Assembly: GCF_937873765.1 (NCBI RefSeq) | Contig: NZ_CALMZC010000028.1 | Span: 1 to 62,122 of the forward strand | Length of the DNA stretch: 62,122 nt | Direction: 5' to 3' | From: an uncultured Thiothrix sp. | GTDB taxonomy: Bacteria; Pseudomonadota; Gammaproteobacteria; Thiotrichales; Thiotrichaceae | In this document: in pieces, positions 18,397 through 28,722 of the stretch | Layout of the letters: each line of letters begins with the position of its first letter | Position numbering within the stretch: the first letter of the stretch is position 1 | Program-made: the position numbers and the translations under genes | Notes under the pieces: model-generated | What the model saw: only the letters and a program-made list of their open reading frames with translations | The model's database searches: none | What the model was told of the DNA's origin: nothing

Positions 18397-19584
18397 TTAA
18401 ACTTCCGTAATAATCCATTCGTTGCCGTGTTTAATTAATTGTTGTCCGCAGCCTGCATCCTGCGGGGTTTTCACGGTATCACCTTGCAGTTGACGTACTA
18501 CCCACTGCCCTTGAGAACGTAATTGTTGGATGGTGCTGTTTAAACTAGGATCAGTATCGGCCGGTGCAAAAATTTTGCTTGGTTGCTGTGGTGGGGCTTG
18601 CCAATAGCGGGTTAGAATCCGTAAATCGGTACTGAATCCGGTAGCAGGGCGCGCACGGCCAAATAGTTTGCCAATGCCATCATAACGCCCACCGCGAGCA
18701 ATTTCCCGGCCACTCCCTTCAGCATAGACCGCATACACTATGCCTGTGTGATAGTCGTAACCTGATAGTTCCGTCAAGTCGACATGAATATGACAGTCAG
18801 GAAACTCATGTTGAATGCGCTTGACAAGAGAGTTGAGATACTGGATAGCCTCTTTAACTTGCTGATTTGCGGCGCTTAACACTTCTGCAGCGTAGTCTAA
18901 AATATCTGCTTTACCATACAAGCGTGGCAACTGTCTCAGCATTTCAGTTTCAGAAGCTGGTAAATTCGCAGCCGCGAGCCAAGCTTCAATATCCGGTAAA
19001 GATTTACGCTCGAGCATGTCAAAAAAGACTTTTTCTTGCGATGTACTTAAACCCGCTTGAGCTGCAAGGCTGCGGAAAATATTGACATGCCCAATATCGA
19101 GGGTAATAGCAGGCACTTGGCAGTGTTTAAGGGTAGTGAGTAATAAGGCAATGATTTCAAAATCACTATCCTCACCGGCATGCCCGAATAGTTCTGCTCC
19201 TACTTGCAAGGGAGAACGTGAACCATCTTCGTTGAAAGCACGGGTACGTAAGACACTACCGATATAGCACAAACGATTGGGATGCTCAGTTTTTAATTTA
19301 TGTGCATCAATGCGCGAAATTTGCGGTGTCATGTCCGCCCGAATACCCATGGTGCGCCCAGTGAGCTGATCCGTGACTTTGAACGTTTGTAGATCTAGGT
19401 TTGAGCCGATGCCGGTATTCAGCGACTGCATATACTCCACTAGAGGGGGTATCACCATTTGGTAGCCCCAAGTAGCGTAAACGTCTAATAGGCTACGCCG
19501 TAAGTTTTCTAAGCGCCATGATTCTTCAGGCAATGCTTCGCTAATCCCGTCTGGTAGCGCCCAGTATTGGTCAGTCGTTGGCAT
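18397..19584 (-). CDS. hisZ: ATP phosphoribosyltransferase regulatory subunit HisZ
   Basis: The 395-residue protein is a histidyl-tRNA synthetase-like class II fold without tRNA binding. It regulates the short HisG in histidine synthesis. Motif 1/2-like blocks (FKVTDQLTGRTMGIRADMTPQ) and the motif 3-like GGRYDGIGKLFGRARPATGFS are present. Its presence implies a short-form HisG elsewhere. Located between DUF2065 and purA. Confidence 0.95.
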   Translation of the reverse strand: MPTTDQYWALPDGISEALPEESWRLENLRRSLLDVYATWGYQMVIPPLVEYMQSLNTGIGSNLDLQTFKVTDQLTGRTMGIRADMTPQISRIDAHKLKTEHPNRLCYIGSVLRTRAFNEDGSRSPLQVGAELFGHAGEDSDFEIIALLLTTLKHCQVPAITLDIGHVNIFRSLAAQAGLSTSQEKVFFDMLERKSLPDIEAWLAAANLPASETEMLRQLPRLYGKADILDYAAEVLSAANQQVKEAIQYLNSLVKRIQHEFPDCHIHVDLTELSGYDYHTGIVYAVYAEGSGREIARGGRYDGIGKLFGRARPATGFSTDLRILTRYWQAPPQQPSKIFAPADTDPSLNSTIQQLRSQGQWVVRQLQGDTVKTPQDAGCGQQLIKHGNEWIITEV

Positions 19585-19590
19585 GGTTGA

Positions 19591-19785
19591 TTAGTCAGTT
19601 AGAAAGAGCAACAGAATACCAGCTATCACACAAATTAGCCCAAACATCCTTAGGGTTTTTTCAGGATAGCTAAGAATTTGTGCATACGCTTTTTTGAGTT
19701 GGCTGGGGCTGATAAAGGGCAACAGGCCCTCAAGGATTAACAAGAGGGCGAGGGCATTTATTAAGTCTGACCAGTCAATATTCAC
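19591..19785 (-). CDS. DUF2065 small inner-membrane protein
   Basis: The 64-residue protein consists of two hydrophobic helices (about 8-24 and 43-61) joined by a short polar loop with a conserved LKKAYAQI-like amphipathic segment. It overlaps hflC by 4 bp and precedes hisZ by 6 bp. This small family regularly follows hflC, suggesting a role with the HflKC-FtsH complex. The function is unknown. Confidence 0.9.
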   Translation of the reverse strand: MNIDWSDLINALALLLILEGLLPFISPSQLKKAYAQILSYPEKTLRMFGLICVIAGILLLFLTD

Positions 19786-20717
19786 TGTGCGGGTGCAGTA
19801 GCCGTTGAGTTAGCTGAGGGAGCTGGAGCCGGAACAGAGCTAGCTCCACCGGTCGAGCTATTAAAGTAACGGAAAAAATCCGAATTAGGCTCTAACACCA
19901 TAGTCGTTCCCACATTATTCCCAATGGTTTTCTTGTAGATGTCTAAGCTACGATAAAAGGAATAGAACTCTGCATCACCTTGATAAGCTTTGCTATAAAT
20001 TTCCGCTGCTTTTGCATCCCCTTCACCACGTACTTTTTCCGCATCGCGATAGGCTTCAGCTTTGATAACAGTCGCAGTACGGTCAGCGGTTGCACGAATC
20101 TTTTCAGCTTCGGCTTGCCCACGTGAACGGAAATCTTGGGCGACGCGCTGACGCTCAGAGCGCATCCGTTTAAATACGGATTCACTAACCTCATCAGGGA
20201 AGTCGATCTTACTCACGCGCACATCGACGATCTTAATCCCCAATTGTTTAGCGGCTTCATTCGATTTCAGCTCTAAACCTTGCATAATTTGGTCGCGTTG
20301 CTCAGTGAGCGCCTGTTCAATCGTGCGACGGCTGAATTCGTTACGCAGACCATCTTTCATAATGTCGCCTAAACGATTAGACGCATCGATCATGCGTCCA
20401 CCATTGGTAGCGCGATAGAAAGTGGAAACATCTTCAATTTGCCATTTCACAAAGAAATCGACTAAGACGTATTTCTTCTCACCGGTTAAAAAGCGCTCTG
20501 CTTTCGATTCATAAGTCAGTACCTGAGCAGGGAATTTGCGCACCGTGTTCATAAATGGAATCTTGAAATGCAGACCCGGCTGAATATCAGAGTCGACAAT
20601 TTCTCGGAAAGCAAATTTAATCGCGCGCTCGCGTTGATCTACCGTATAAGCAGTCGCATAAATCCCAACCGCTAAGACAACTAAACCACCAAGTACAAGC
20701 TGTTTAGTTTCAATCAT
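19782..20717 (-). CDS. hflC: FtsH protease modulator HflC
   Basis: The 311-residue SPFH/band-7 protein has one N-terminal membrane anchor (about 5-24), an SPFH domain, and a long charged coiled coil (about 180-260, RSERQRVAQDFRSRGQAEAEKI). With HflK it forms the periplasmic cage that surrounds FtsH. It overlaps hflK by 4 bp. The C-terminal tail is Ala/Pro/Ser-rich low complexity. Confidence 0.96.
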   Translation of the reverse strand: MIETKQLVLGGLVVLAVGIYATAYTVDQRERAIKFAFREIVDSDIQPGLHFKIPFMNTVRKFPAQVLTYESKAERFLTGEKKYVLVDFFVKWQIEDVSTFYRATNGGRMIDASNRLGDIMKDGLRNEFSRRTIEQALTEQRDQIMQGLELKSNEAAKQLGIKIVDVRVSKIDFPDEVSESVFKRMRSERQRVAQDFRSRGQAEAEKIRATADRTATVIKAEAYRDAEKVRGEGDAKAAEIYSKAYQGDAEFYSFYRSLDIYKKTIGNNVGTTMVLEPNSDFFRYFNSSTGGASSVPAPAPSANSTATAPAQ

Positions 20718-21919
20718 TGGCGGCTCTCCCGTGTTTGACCCGGTGATAAGGGACGTTGCTGACGTGTCTCCGTGCTAGGTACACCATTAGAGCTATTACT
20801 AGACTCATTGCCATTAATTGTTGCAGAGGCTGCACTCGCAAGGGCTGCAGGCGACAATTCAGTTGGCATAGTAGTCGCTTTAGGGTCAATTGGGATATAC
20901 AGCATATTATTGCTATTCTCACTGGTGACTAGCACTTTACGTGAACCGGTCATCACACTTTCCATCGCTTCGAGATACAAACGTTCACGCGTTACATCCG
21001 GTGCTTTCTTATATTCAGTCACTAACTGTGTAAAGCGCGCAGCATCACCTTCGGCGCGGGCAATGGCTTGATCACGATAAGCAATCGCTTCTTCACTTAG
21101 GCGTGAGGCTTCGCCACGGGCATCAGGTACGACTTTATTCGAGTACGTTTCCGCCTCATTTTGGAAGCGGTTTGCGTCTTCACGCGCGCGGTTTGCATCG
21201 TCAAAAGCATCTTTAACTGCATCGGGCGCTTCGGCGTAAGTTAAGTTGACTTTAATCACCCGTAAACCCACTTTGTAATTATCCAAAATAGTTTGCATAA
21301 GCTTTTGTGTTTCAACCGCAATCTGCTCACGACCTTCACCCAAGATATAGTCCATTTTGCTGCGACCTATGACTTCCCGAGTTGCACTGCGCATAGCTTG
21401 ATACAAAGTACCTTGAGCTTGATTGGCTAAATCATCGGCGCGGAACACGTTGAAAGTATAGTCTTCAGCATCGCTGACTTGATATTGGGCGGTGACCGCG
21501 ATCTCAACAATATTTTCATCCTGTGTGAGCATATTGCTAGTGTCTTGTGCACTACGGTTCTGAGCCACATCCACGTATTCAATGGTCTCAATTGGCGTAG
21601 GTAAATGCCAATGCAAACCTGGACCACTAGTGGATTGATAAGCACCGAAGCGGAGGACTAAAGCTTGTTCGCGCGCATCAACCATGTAGAAGCCGGAAAA
21701 TAGCCAACCGGCAACAAGCACACCCAAAATAATAAAGATACCTTTATAGTTAGGGGGGCCATCAGGCTCACTACTACTGTTCGGCTTTTTACCAAAAAGT
21801 CCTGATAACTTTTGATTGAGTTTTCTAACTAACTCATCGGTGTCGGTCGATTTATTAGTTGTTTTGTTCTTCCCTGTCCAAGGGTCTTGATTGTTACCAC
21901 CCGGCTCATTCCAGGGCAT
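20714..21919 (-). CDS. hflK: FtsH protease modulator HflK
   Basis: The 401-residue protein starts with the family-typical Gly/Asn-rich cytoplasmic tail (MPWNEPGGNNQDPW), then one membrane span (about 56-75), an SPFH domain and a coiled coil (about 230-290), ending in a Ser/Asn/Gln-rich tail. It partners HflC. It is the first gene of the hflK-hflC-DUF2065-hisZ-purA run. The usual hfq-hflX neighbours upstream are absent here. Confidence 0.96.
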   Translation of the reverse strand: MPWNEPGGNNQDPWTGKNKTTNKSTDTDELVRKLNQKLSGLFGKKPNSSSEPDGPPNYKGIFIILGVLVAGWLFSGFYMVDAREQALVLRFGAYQSTSGPGLHWHLPTPIETIEYVDVAQNRSAQDTSNMLTQDENIVEIAVTAQYQVSDAEDYTFNVFRADDLANQAQGTLYQAMRSATREVIGRSKMDYILGEGREQIAVETQKLMQTILDNYKVGLRVIKVNLTYAEAPDAVKDAFDDANRAREDANRFQNEAETYSNKVVPDARGEASRLSEEAIAYRDQAIARAEGDAARFTQLVTEYKKAPDVTRERLYLEAMESVMTGSRKVLVTSENSNNMLYIPIDPKATTMPTELSPAALASAASATINGNESSNSSNGVPSTETRQQRPLSPGQTRESRQ

Positions 21920-22138
21920 ATGAAACTCCTAAAAACTAATTTAAATGTACCCACGCGACTGAGGCGGGGTCATTTTTTCACAAAGCAAGCATTGTAAGCA
22001 GGCTAGCGGATGCTGGCAACCATAGTAGTTACTGACAGCAGCATATCAAATTCAAGCTTATAAAGTTGAACACACCTGAGAAAATTAGGGTCGTATCCCG
22101 CTATAATCGAAAAAATCTTAGCTTACTTGGAGGAGATA

Positions 22139-22927
22139 ATGATGCAATCAACAGCAGATGGTTTGGTCTTACGCGATGATCAAGCGGGAATTTGTACGTT
22201 AACCTTAAACCGCCCTGATAAATTTAATGCACTTTCAGCAGGCATGATCGAAGCTTTAACTACACAATTAGATACAGTCAGTGCGGATAGCAGTGTACGT
22301 GTCGTGGTGATTAAAGCCAATGGGCGTGCGTTTTGCGTCGGCCACGATTTAAAAGAAATGCGTGAAGCAAATGACCCGAAGCTTACTAAACAATTATTTA
22401 GCCAATGTGGCGCGATGATGCAGCGGCTAGAAACTATGCCACAACCGATTATTGCCAGCGTGCATGCTGTAGCCACCGCTGCTGGATGTCAGTTAGTAGC
22501 CGCCTGTGATTTAGCGGTAGCCAGTGAAAAAGCTAAATTTGCAGTCTCAGGCATTAATTTAGGCTTATTTTGCTCCACACCCGCCGTGGCATTAAGTCGC
22601 AATCTTGGCCGCAAGCAAGCGCTAGAAATGCTGTTGACGGGGGACTTTATCGATGCGGCTACCGCTAAAACGTATGGTTTGGTTAATCAAGTCGTTGCTG
22701 CTGAAGAACTGGATCAAGCAGTTGCTACCATGGCTGCTAAAATTGCCGCTAAACCACCTGAAGCCGTAAAAATGGGTAAGGCGCTTTTTTATAAACAACT
22801 CAATCAGCCTTTAGCGGCTGCTTATGATTTAGCTAATGAAGCGATCACTTGTAATTTCTACTTGGATGACACTATTGAAGGTGTGAATGCGTTTTTGGAA
22901 AAACGTGATCCGAGTTGGAAGCGTTAG
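22139..22927 (+). CDS. Enoyl-CoA hydratase/isomerase family protein
   Basis: The 262-residue crotonase-fold protein starts at ATG 22139, behind GGAGGA (an adjacent ATG at 22142 is equally good; the TTG at 22127 is not needed). Oxyanion-hole motifs are seen in GRAFCVGHDLKEM and AGCQLVAACDLAVAS. The residue block after AFCVGHDL resembles the group often annotated as enoyl-CoA hydratase in gammaproteobacteria; the exact acyl-CoA substrate cannot be told. A perfect TATAAT at 22102-22107 may be its -10 box, though no matching -35 is present. The gene stands alone, divergent from hflK. Confidence 0.88.
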   Translation: MMQSTADGLVLRDDQAGICTLTLNRPDKFNALSAGMIEALTTQLDTVSADSSVRVVVIKANGRAFCVGHDLKEMREANDPKLTKQLFSQCGAMMQRLETMPQPIIASVHAVATAAGCQLVAACDLAVASEKAKFAVSGINLGLFCSTPAVALSRNLGRKQALEMLLTGDFIDAATAKTYGLVNQVVAAEELDQAVATMAAKIAAKPPEAVKMGKALFYKQLNQPLAAAYDLANEAITCNFYLDDTIEGVNAFLEKRDPSWKR

Positions 22928-22931
22928 CTTT

Positions 22932-23513
22932 TCAATCAATATCTAATCCTACTTCCTTGCGTACCCGCCGGTAAACTTGTACCACCGGCAAGGTCAAACC
23001 TACGGATTCGAGGGTAAACACATCTTCCGCATAAAAAGGCTCCATACGCCAAGCATTACGTCGCCGAAAAATACACAAATAGGGTTTATCCTGAGCAACC
23101 AAAACATACTCAAGTAAACTATCAATTTGAGTGTAGTTAGCAAATTTCTCTGAACGATCAGTACGTGCTGTGTTAGGTGATAAAACTTCAATGATTAAAA
23201 CAGGGTTGGTTCTCGTATATTGGTCGCTAGTGTTTTCCCCGCAAGCCGCCATAATGTCAGGATAATAAGCAAAAGGTTTATGCTCATTTTTACCAACTAC
23301 TTTCATATCGGATTGCCAAACTCTACAGCCATCGCGTAAGGCATTATCAATCGCTGAACCTAAGGTTTGAGTAATTGTATTATGGCATTCACTTGCACCG
23401 GCCATAGCATAAATTTGCCCATCTAAATATTCATGCCGTATAGCAACCTCTTGTTCGCTAGTAAGGTAATCTTCAAAGCTTAAGTATTCGTAGTCTAGGG
23501 CGTGCTGCATCAT
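22932..23513 (-). CDS. Uma2 family (DUF820) endonuclease-like protein
   Basis: The 193-residue protein shows the Uma2 PD-(D/E)XK-like fold: YEYLSFEDYLTSE opening, HEYLDGQIYAMAG, YYPDIMAACGE with the acidic residue, and NPVLIIEVLSPNT. These families are common in cyanobacteria and filamentous sulfur bacteria and have no settled function. It converges on the enoyl-CoA hydratase gene with a 4-bp gap. No partner gene is evident, and it need not be a mobile-element remnant. Confidence 0.85.
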   Translation of the reverse strand: MMQHALDYEYLSFEDYLTSEQEVAIRHEYLDGQIYAMAGASECHNTITQTLGSAIDNALRDGCRVWQSDMKVVGKNEHKPFAYYPDIMAACGENTSDQYTRTNPVLIIEVLSPNTARTDRSEKFANYTQIDSLLEYVLVAQDKPYLCIFRRRNAWRMEPFYAEDVFTLESVGLTLPVVQVYRRVRKEVGLDID

Positions 23514-23580
23514 CCAAAACCTGCGGGTAAAGAATGTAGTAAGTATAAATCTTTACGTTTAGTTCCTAAAGCTAGCACTT

Positions 23581-24789
23581 TTAAACACAGGTTGAAGAAA
23601 AAACTTGAGTGCTAGGTTTGTGTCTAAAATGCAACCATAAGGCTGCACTTAAAGTCACAGCAAAAATCCCCAAGGATGCACCCACCACACCGCTCCAACC
23701 TGCCCATTGCCAAAAGGGTTCCAGATAGAAGCTACCTACGCTAGCACCCAAATAATAAAATACTAAATACAAAGACGAGGCACTCGCTCGTGCTTGCAAG
23801 GCATGTTGGCTAACCCAACTACTTAAAGTGGAGTGCGTTAAGAAAAAGCCAAAACTATTCATTAGGAAGCCGCTTACAATCAGTGGCAAGCTTGCTAATA
23901 AAGTGAGCAGTGTGCCTAGCATTAACAATAAGATACCTAAAATCATACAGATTGGCTGACTCAACCATAAAGCAGCACGGCCTGACCACGCGGAAGCAAA
24001 ACTACCGGTTAAGTAAGTTAGAAATAGCATCCCCAAAGCGTGAGTAGACAAATGATAGGGCGCGTCAGCAAGCACGAAAGTAATGTAACTATACAGGCTT
24101 AAAAAAATCATCATATTCAAGCCGCCAATCAAATAAGCAGTCAAAAGCAGCGGGCTTTGCAAATGACTACGCATATCAGCCAGTACTGAACGTGGATGGA
24201 AGGCTTTAGCTTGAAAATGTTTAGAGGCTGGTAGGAGCCAAATAAACAAGAGGACTAGGAATAAACTACTAAAGCCTAAAACAAGAAAAACTGTCTGCCA
24301 GTCATAATGCTCGCCCACAAAACCGCTGACTAAACGTCCAGTCACACCACCTAAACTATTTGCACTGATATAGAAACCTACCGCAACCAATACCGCCTTG
24401 CGTTCAAATTCATCACCTAAATAAGCAATCGCAATCGCCGGTAAACCACCAAGGAAAAAACCTTGTAAGCCACGCAGGATTAATAAGCTGCTATAAGTTT
24501 CGACTTGGGAAATGGCTAAAGTAGTGGCTACAGCACCGAGTAAAGTAAGCACCATAATAGGTTTACGCCCGAACGCATCTGATAAAGAGCCATAAATTAG
24601 TAGCGACAAACCCAGCATAGAAATAGTGACAGTCAGACTCCAACTCGCTTGTAGCGGGGTTAAATGAAAAGTCTGGGCTAATTGCGGTAAGAGCGGCTGC
24701 GTCATATGCACATTAGCAAAGATCATAAAAGAGCCTAGAGCCAATGCTAAAGTGGCAAACCAGAACTCTCGGGTACCGGTGGTAATCAT
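23581..24789 (-). CDS. MFS transporter (drug:H+ antiporter-like)
   Basis: The 402-residue protein has 12 predicted membrane helices. The motif-A-like loop GSLSDAFGRKPIM after helix 2 and the HMTQPLLPQLAQTFHLTP opening resemble the YnfM/Bcr-like efflux group. Substrate unknown. It is divergent from a LysR gene across 110 bp, the usual arrangement for a regulator controlling its neighbour, so efflux induced by a small ligand is likely. Confidence 0.9.
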   Translation of the reverse strand: MITTGTREFWFATLALALGSFMIFANVHMTQPLLPQLAQTFHLTPLQASWSLTVTISMLGLSLLIYGSLSDAFGRKPIMVLTLLGAVATTLAISQVETYSSLLILRGLQGFFLGGLPAIAIAYLGDEFERKAVLVAVGFYISANSLGGVTGRLVSGFVGEHYDWQTVFLVLGFSSLFLVLLFIWLLPASKHFQAKAFHPRSVLADMRSHLQSPLLLTAYLIGGLNMMIFLSLYSYITFVLADAPYHLSTHALGMLFLTYLTGSFASAWSGRAALWLSQPICMILGILLLMLGTLLTLLASLPLIVSGFLMNSFGFFLTHSTLSSWVSQHALQARASASSLYLVFYYLGASVGSFYLEPFWQWAGWSGVVGASLGIFAVTLSAALWLHFRHKPSTQVFSSTCV

Positions 24790-24899
24790 GTTGGGTTATC
24801 CGTGTTTTAACTCAGCTCACAATAAACGCAGTGCAGAAATTAATAAAATATATAATAAGCATGGCTTCGATAATTTTTTTTTACCGATAAGACAAGACA

Positions 24900-25793
24900 A
24901 TGGATTTAAAGCAGCTCCGTTATTTTCACGAAATTGTGCGTTTAGGCAGTTTTACCAAGGCGGCTGAAATTTTGCATGTTGCTCAGCCTGCGATTAGCGT
25001 AGCTATTCGCAAACTTGAAGCAGAATTAGAACTACAACTTTTTCAACGGCATGACCGCAAGGTCAGTTTGACGGCGGAAGGAGAGCGTTTATGGCTACAT
25101 ACACAACGGATACTACAAGCCGTCGACGATGCGCATCTGGAAATGCAAGAGCTGAAAGGTCTAAGCAAAGGCGAAGTGCGAGTAGGAATTCCGGGGATGA
25201 TGGGCTCTTATTATTTTCCGCCCGTGCTGATGGCTTTTCGGCATCGTTATCCGCATATTAGTTTGCAGGTCATTGAAGGCGGTACTTGGCAATTGCAGCA
25301 AATGCTGGAAACAGCTCAGCTTGATTTAGCAGTGATTGTGCAAGATTTTTTGCCAGCAACCTTAGAGGCACGGGTCATTGTGCGCGAGGAAATGCGCGTC
25401 GTGGTCGGGCGCGAGCATCCGTTAGCTCAACAAGCGGCTGTTAGCATTGAGGATTTTTTCAAGGAAGAGCTCGTGCTATTTCGTAATGGGTATTTTCACC
25501 GCAAAATTGTTGACCGCTTAGCGGCTACGGTGGGTATTGAACCAGTGATTGGCTTTGAAACTAATCTGATTCCGTTGATTAAATCAATTATTAAGCAAGG
25601 GTTTGGGATTTCGACTTTGCTGGCGATGGCTTTAGAAAACGATCCTGAGTTGGTTGATTTACCGTTTACCGAGCCGGTCTGGTTGGATTTGTGTATTGCT
25701 TGGCGGCGCGATGGCTATTTGTCGCGGGCTAATCAAGCTTTTGTGGATTTCCTATTAGAAAAACCTGAACCTAGCGCCCTAAGGGTGAATTAG
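24900..25793 (+). CDS. LysR family transcriptional regulator
   Basis: The 297-residue protein has the winged HTH at residues 1-60 (MDLKQLRYFHEIVRLGSFTK, VAQPAISVAIRKLE) and a periplasmic-binding-like effector domain (about 90-290). Divergent transcription from the MFS gene suggests it regulates that transporter and itself through the shared 110-bp gap, which is very AT-rich. Effector unknown. Confidence 0.93.
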   Translation: MDLKQLRYFHEIVRLGSFTKAAEILHVAQPAISVAIRKLEAELELQLFQRHDRKVSLTAEGERLWLHTQRILQAVDDAHLEMQELKGLSKGEVRVGIPGMMGSYYFPPVLMAFRHRYPHISLQVIEGGTWQLQQMLETAQLDLAVIVQDFLPATLEARVIVREEMRVVVGREHPLAQQAAVSIEDFFKEELVLFRNGYFHRKIVDRLAATVGIEPVIGFETNLIPLIKSIIKQGFGISTLLAMALENDPELVDLPFTEPVWLDLCIAWRRDGYLSRANQAFVDFLLEKPEPSALRVN

Positions 25794-26115
25794 GAGTTTA
25801 CGCTAGGTCAGGTGAGGAAAACATAGCTGGGGAGCTATTGGGTTTATTACTTAAGGAGTCTTTTCACTGAATGTCGGATTTATCTAAAATAAAGCCTAAT
25901 CAGCCTAGCAGAGGGAACTGTAAAGAAACTACTTAAGGAACTCAGACCTTAAGCAAGTAAAATCAGCAAAACTAAACTATCAATTCTTAAAACAGAAAGG
26001 GCTTAATAAGTCGAAGCTCGATTTGTTTAAATGAACTAATTAAATTATATCCCTCGCATAGGATAAGATCCAATATAGTACCAAATTGCCAAGCGATGCA
26101 AGGGGCAAAATAAAT
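25794..26115. other. Gene-free interval of 322 bp between LysR and the ornithine cyclodeaminase-family gene
   Basis: AT-rich sequence between two convergent genes. I see no RNA gene, strong hairpin or terminator. A 21-codon ATG frame at 25871-25936 lies 13 bases after AAGGAG, too far for a standard start and with no recognisable product, so I do not call it. Confidence 0.6.
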
Positions 26116-27066
26116 TTATTTTTTTAAATTATCTTGAGCTTGGTATGCCACAATGGCAGCGGCTAAATCTTCTACAGCATGCCCCACGCCCTTGAAAACT
26201 GTCATTGCTTGAGGCTGGTGCTGGCTATGCTCAAGCTTACATAAATCATAAAAGCTGCCACGAATAGCGTTAGGGTCTAATGCGCCCGTTTGCAAGGGGA
26301 ACAATAAATCGCCCGATTCATGCAAAGCAGCTTCAGTATCAATATAAACTTGGGCTTTTTGCATCGCTTCATCATCGACTTCGCGCATCTGTGGAGTGAA
26401 AGAACCAATGAGATCCACATGTTGACCCGCTTGCAGCCAAGCGCCGAATAACACGGCTTGTTGCGCTAAGGTTGCACAACTGATGATCTCAGCTTGTGCA
26501 ACCGCAGCTTTTAAATCGCTGACTAATTCAACTTTCCAACGTTGCAATGCTTGTAACTCTTTCACTAAGCTGTGTGCACGTGCAGGGCTACGATTCCAAA
26601 TCAAGATACGCTTTAACGGAAACAGGCTGGAGAAAGCTTCAGGTAGCTCACGGGCAACACGTCCAGCACCCAAAATCAAAAGTGTCTGGGCTTGCGGATT
26701 AGCCAAATAACGTGCACCTAAAGCAGAGGCTGCAGCGGTGCGCCGTGCGGTTAGGACTGAGCCATTCAGTAAAGCTAAATGCTCACCGGTATCTTCACGA
26801 AATAGTAGGTAGCTTGCAATGACCGCAGGCAAGCCACGTTTAGCATTATCAGGATGAATATTTGCTATTTTCACGCCACCAAAACCTTGCTGACTTTGCC
26901 AAGCGGGCATTAAAAGTAAAGTAGCATTCTGACCTTGCGGATTAGCTAAGGTGTGGTGATGGCGTAAAGGTGCTTTTAACCCTGCCGCAAACAGCTCGCT
27001 GATTTTAGCGATTAACGGAGGGTAGGGGAGGGCAGCAGCAGTTTCGTCGGCAGAAAAAATACGCAT
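26116..27066 (-). CDS. Ornithine cyclodeaminase / mu-crystallin family protein
   Basis: The 316-residue protein has an N-terminal substrate domain and a Rossmann domain (about 125-240, LLILGAGRVARELPEAF). Members include ornithine cyclodeaminase, alanine dehydrogenase and delta-1-pyrroline-2-carboxylate reductase. The latter is plausible because deaminases usually are longer (~350), but the substrate is not decidable. The arginine/lysine substrate-clamp region GGVKIANIHPDN is present. It is monocistronic. No proline racemase or hydroxyproline genes are adjacent. Confidence 0.85.
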   Translation of the reverse strand: MRIFSADETAAALPYPPLIAKISELFAAGLKAPLRHHHTLANPQGQNATLLLMPAWQSQQGFGGVKIANIHPDNAKRGLPAVIASYLLFREDTGEHLALLNGSVLTARRTAAASALGARYLANPQAQTLLILGAGRVARELPEAFSSLFPLKRILIWNRSPARAHSLVKELQALQRWKVELVSDLKAAVAQAEIISCATLAQQAVLFGAWLQAGQHVDLIGSFTPQMREVDDEAMQKAQVYIDTEAALHESGDLLFPLQTGALDPNAIRGSFYDLCKLEHSQHQPQAMTVFKGVGHAVEDLAAAIVAYQAQDNLKK

Positions 27067-27260
27067 GGTAGACTCATTTACTCACTGAAAACTGGCATGG
27101 CCAGATTGTAAGAGATTGTTGGAGAGAAAACGCAGTTTATCGAGCAATTATCAAGAAACCGGTTAAAAGATTCCCGAGCAATCACAAGCCTATTGGCAAA
27201 TCAGCAGTATTTCGCGTATATTCCCGACTAAATTGCTAGGTTATTGCAAAGGTGAGGGTC

Positions 27261-28709
27261 ATGGATGCTGTAGAGCAACAACTGGCTGAGTTAGCTAAAA
27301 CAGGCTACGAGGCGGGTTTCGTTTCCAATATTGAGTCAGAAACAGTACCACCGGGCTTAGATGAGTCTGTCATTCGCTATATTTCTGCGCGTAAGAGCGA
27401 ACCGGAATTCATGTTGGAGTGGCGGCTAGGAGCATACCAGAAGTGGCTGCAGATGGAAGAGCCAGACTGGGCACACTTGAAGTATACCAAGATTGATTAT
27501 CAGGCGATTTCCTATTTCTCTGCACCTAAATCGGCAGCTGATGCACCGAAAAGTTTGGATGAAGTCGATCCTGAATTGCTGCGTGTGTATGAAAAGTTGG
27601 GTATTCCGCTAGAAGAGCAAAAAATGCTGGCGGGTGTTGCGGTGGATGCCGTGTTTGATAGCGTGTCGGTGGCGACGACCTTTCGTAAGCAATTGGCAGA
27701 AGCTGGGGTGATTTTCTGCTCAATTTCAGAAGCGATGCGCGAACATCCAGAGCTGATTAAAAAGTATTTGGGTACGGTGGTTCCGCAAACCGATAACTAT
27801 TTTGCTGCTTTAAATGCTGCGGTTTTCACGGATGGGACTTTTGTGTATATCCCAGAAAATACCCGCTGCCCGATGGAGCTTTCTACCTATTTCCGGATTA
27901 ATGAGCGTAATACGGGGCAGTTTGAGCGTACTTTGATTATTGCCGATAAAGGCAGTTATGTAAGCTATCTCGAAGGCTGCACCGCGCCGCAACGGGATGA
28001 AAATCAGTTGCATGCGGCTGTGGTCGAGTTGATTGCTTTGGAAGATGCTTATATCAAATATTCGACCGTACAGAATTGGTATCCGGGTGACGAAAATGGC
28101 AAGGGTGGGATTTATAACTTTGTCACCAAGCGCGGGGTCTGTGCGGGTGATCGTTCGCGGATTTCGTGGACGCAAGTGGAAACGGGTTCCTCTATCACTT
28201 GGAAATACCCCAGTTGCGTGCTGAAGGGTGATGACTCGATTGGTGAGTTTTATTCAGTGGCAGTGACCCGTGGTGCGCAGCAAGCCGATACGGGAACTAA
28301 GATGTTCCATATCGGTAAAAACACCACTAGCACGATTGTTTCTAAGGGAATCTCTGCGGATCGTGGGCAGAATGCGTATCGCGGTTTAGTGCGCATGAAT
28401 AAGGGCGCCGAAAACGCGCGTAATCATACCCAATGTGATTCCCTGTTGATTGGCGATAAATGTGGGGCGCACACTTTCCCCTATATTGAGGTCGCGAATC
28501 CGACTGCTAAAGTCGAGCATGAAGCGACCACTTCCAAAATTGGTGAGGATCAATTGTTCTATTGTCGTCAGCGTGGCTTATCCGAAGAGGATGCGGTGTC
28601 GATGATTGTGAATGGATTTTGTAAAGAAGTCTTCAATGAGCTGCCGATGGAGTTCGCTGTTGAAGCGCGTAAATTGCTCGCGATTAGTTTAGAAGGCGCA
28701 GTAGGTTAA
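27261..28709 (+). CDS. sufB: Fe-S cluster assembly scaffold SufB
   Basis: The 482-residue protein starts at ATG 27261 behind GGTGAGG; a GTG nine bases upstream is part of that ribosome site. It is the scaffold of the SufBC2D complex. The C-terminal region [20 protein letters not shown] carries the conserved cysteines, and the beta-helix core is intact. It opens a six-gene suf cluster. No IscR/SufR-type regulator gene is seen just upstream. Confidence 0.97.
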   Translation: MDAVEQQLAELAKTGYEAGFVSNIESETVPPGLDESVIRYISARKSEPEFMLEWRLGAYQKWLQMEEPDWAHLKYTKIDYQAISYFSAPKSAADAPKSLDEVDPELLRVYEKLGIPLEEQKMLAGVAVDAVFDSVSVATTFRKQLAEAGVIFCSISEAMREHPELIKKYLGTVVPQTDNYFAALNAAVFTDGTFVYIPENTRCPMELSTYFRINERNTGQFERTLIIADKGSYVSYLEGCTAPQRDENQLHAAVVELIALEDAYIKYSTVQNWYPGDENGKGGIYNFVTKRGVCAGDRSRISWTQVETGSSITWKYPSCVLKGDDSIGEFYSVAVTRGAQQADTGTKMFHIGKNTTSTIVSKGISADRGQNAYRGLVRMNKGAENARNHTQCDSLLIGDKCGAHTFPYIEVANPTAKVEHEATTSKIGEDQLFYCRQRGLSEEDAVSMIVNGFCKEVFNELPMEFAVEARKLLAISLEGAVG

Positions 28710-28722
28710 TAAAGGAAGAAAT

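Noticed and set aside
22102..22107. Perfect TATAAT upstream of the enoyl-CoA hydratase gene as a full promoter
   Set aside because: No -35 box exists at 16-18 bp; TTGAAC is 30 bp away. Kept only as a possible -10.
22932..23513. Uma2 protein as an insertion-sequence remnant
   Set aside because: No inverted repeats, transposase fragment or target duplication are visible. Uma2 genes commonly occur alone.
25871..25936. 21-codon ORF in the LysR/ornithine cyclodeaminase gap
   Set aside because: Its AAGGAG is 13 bases from the ATG, the peptide has no features, and short frames occur by chance in such a gap.
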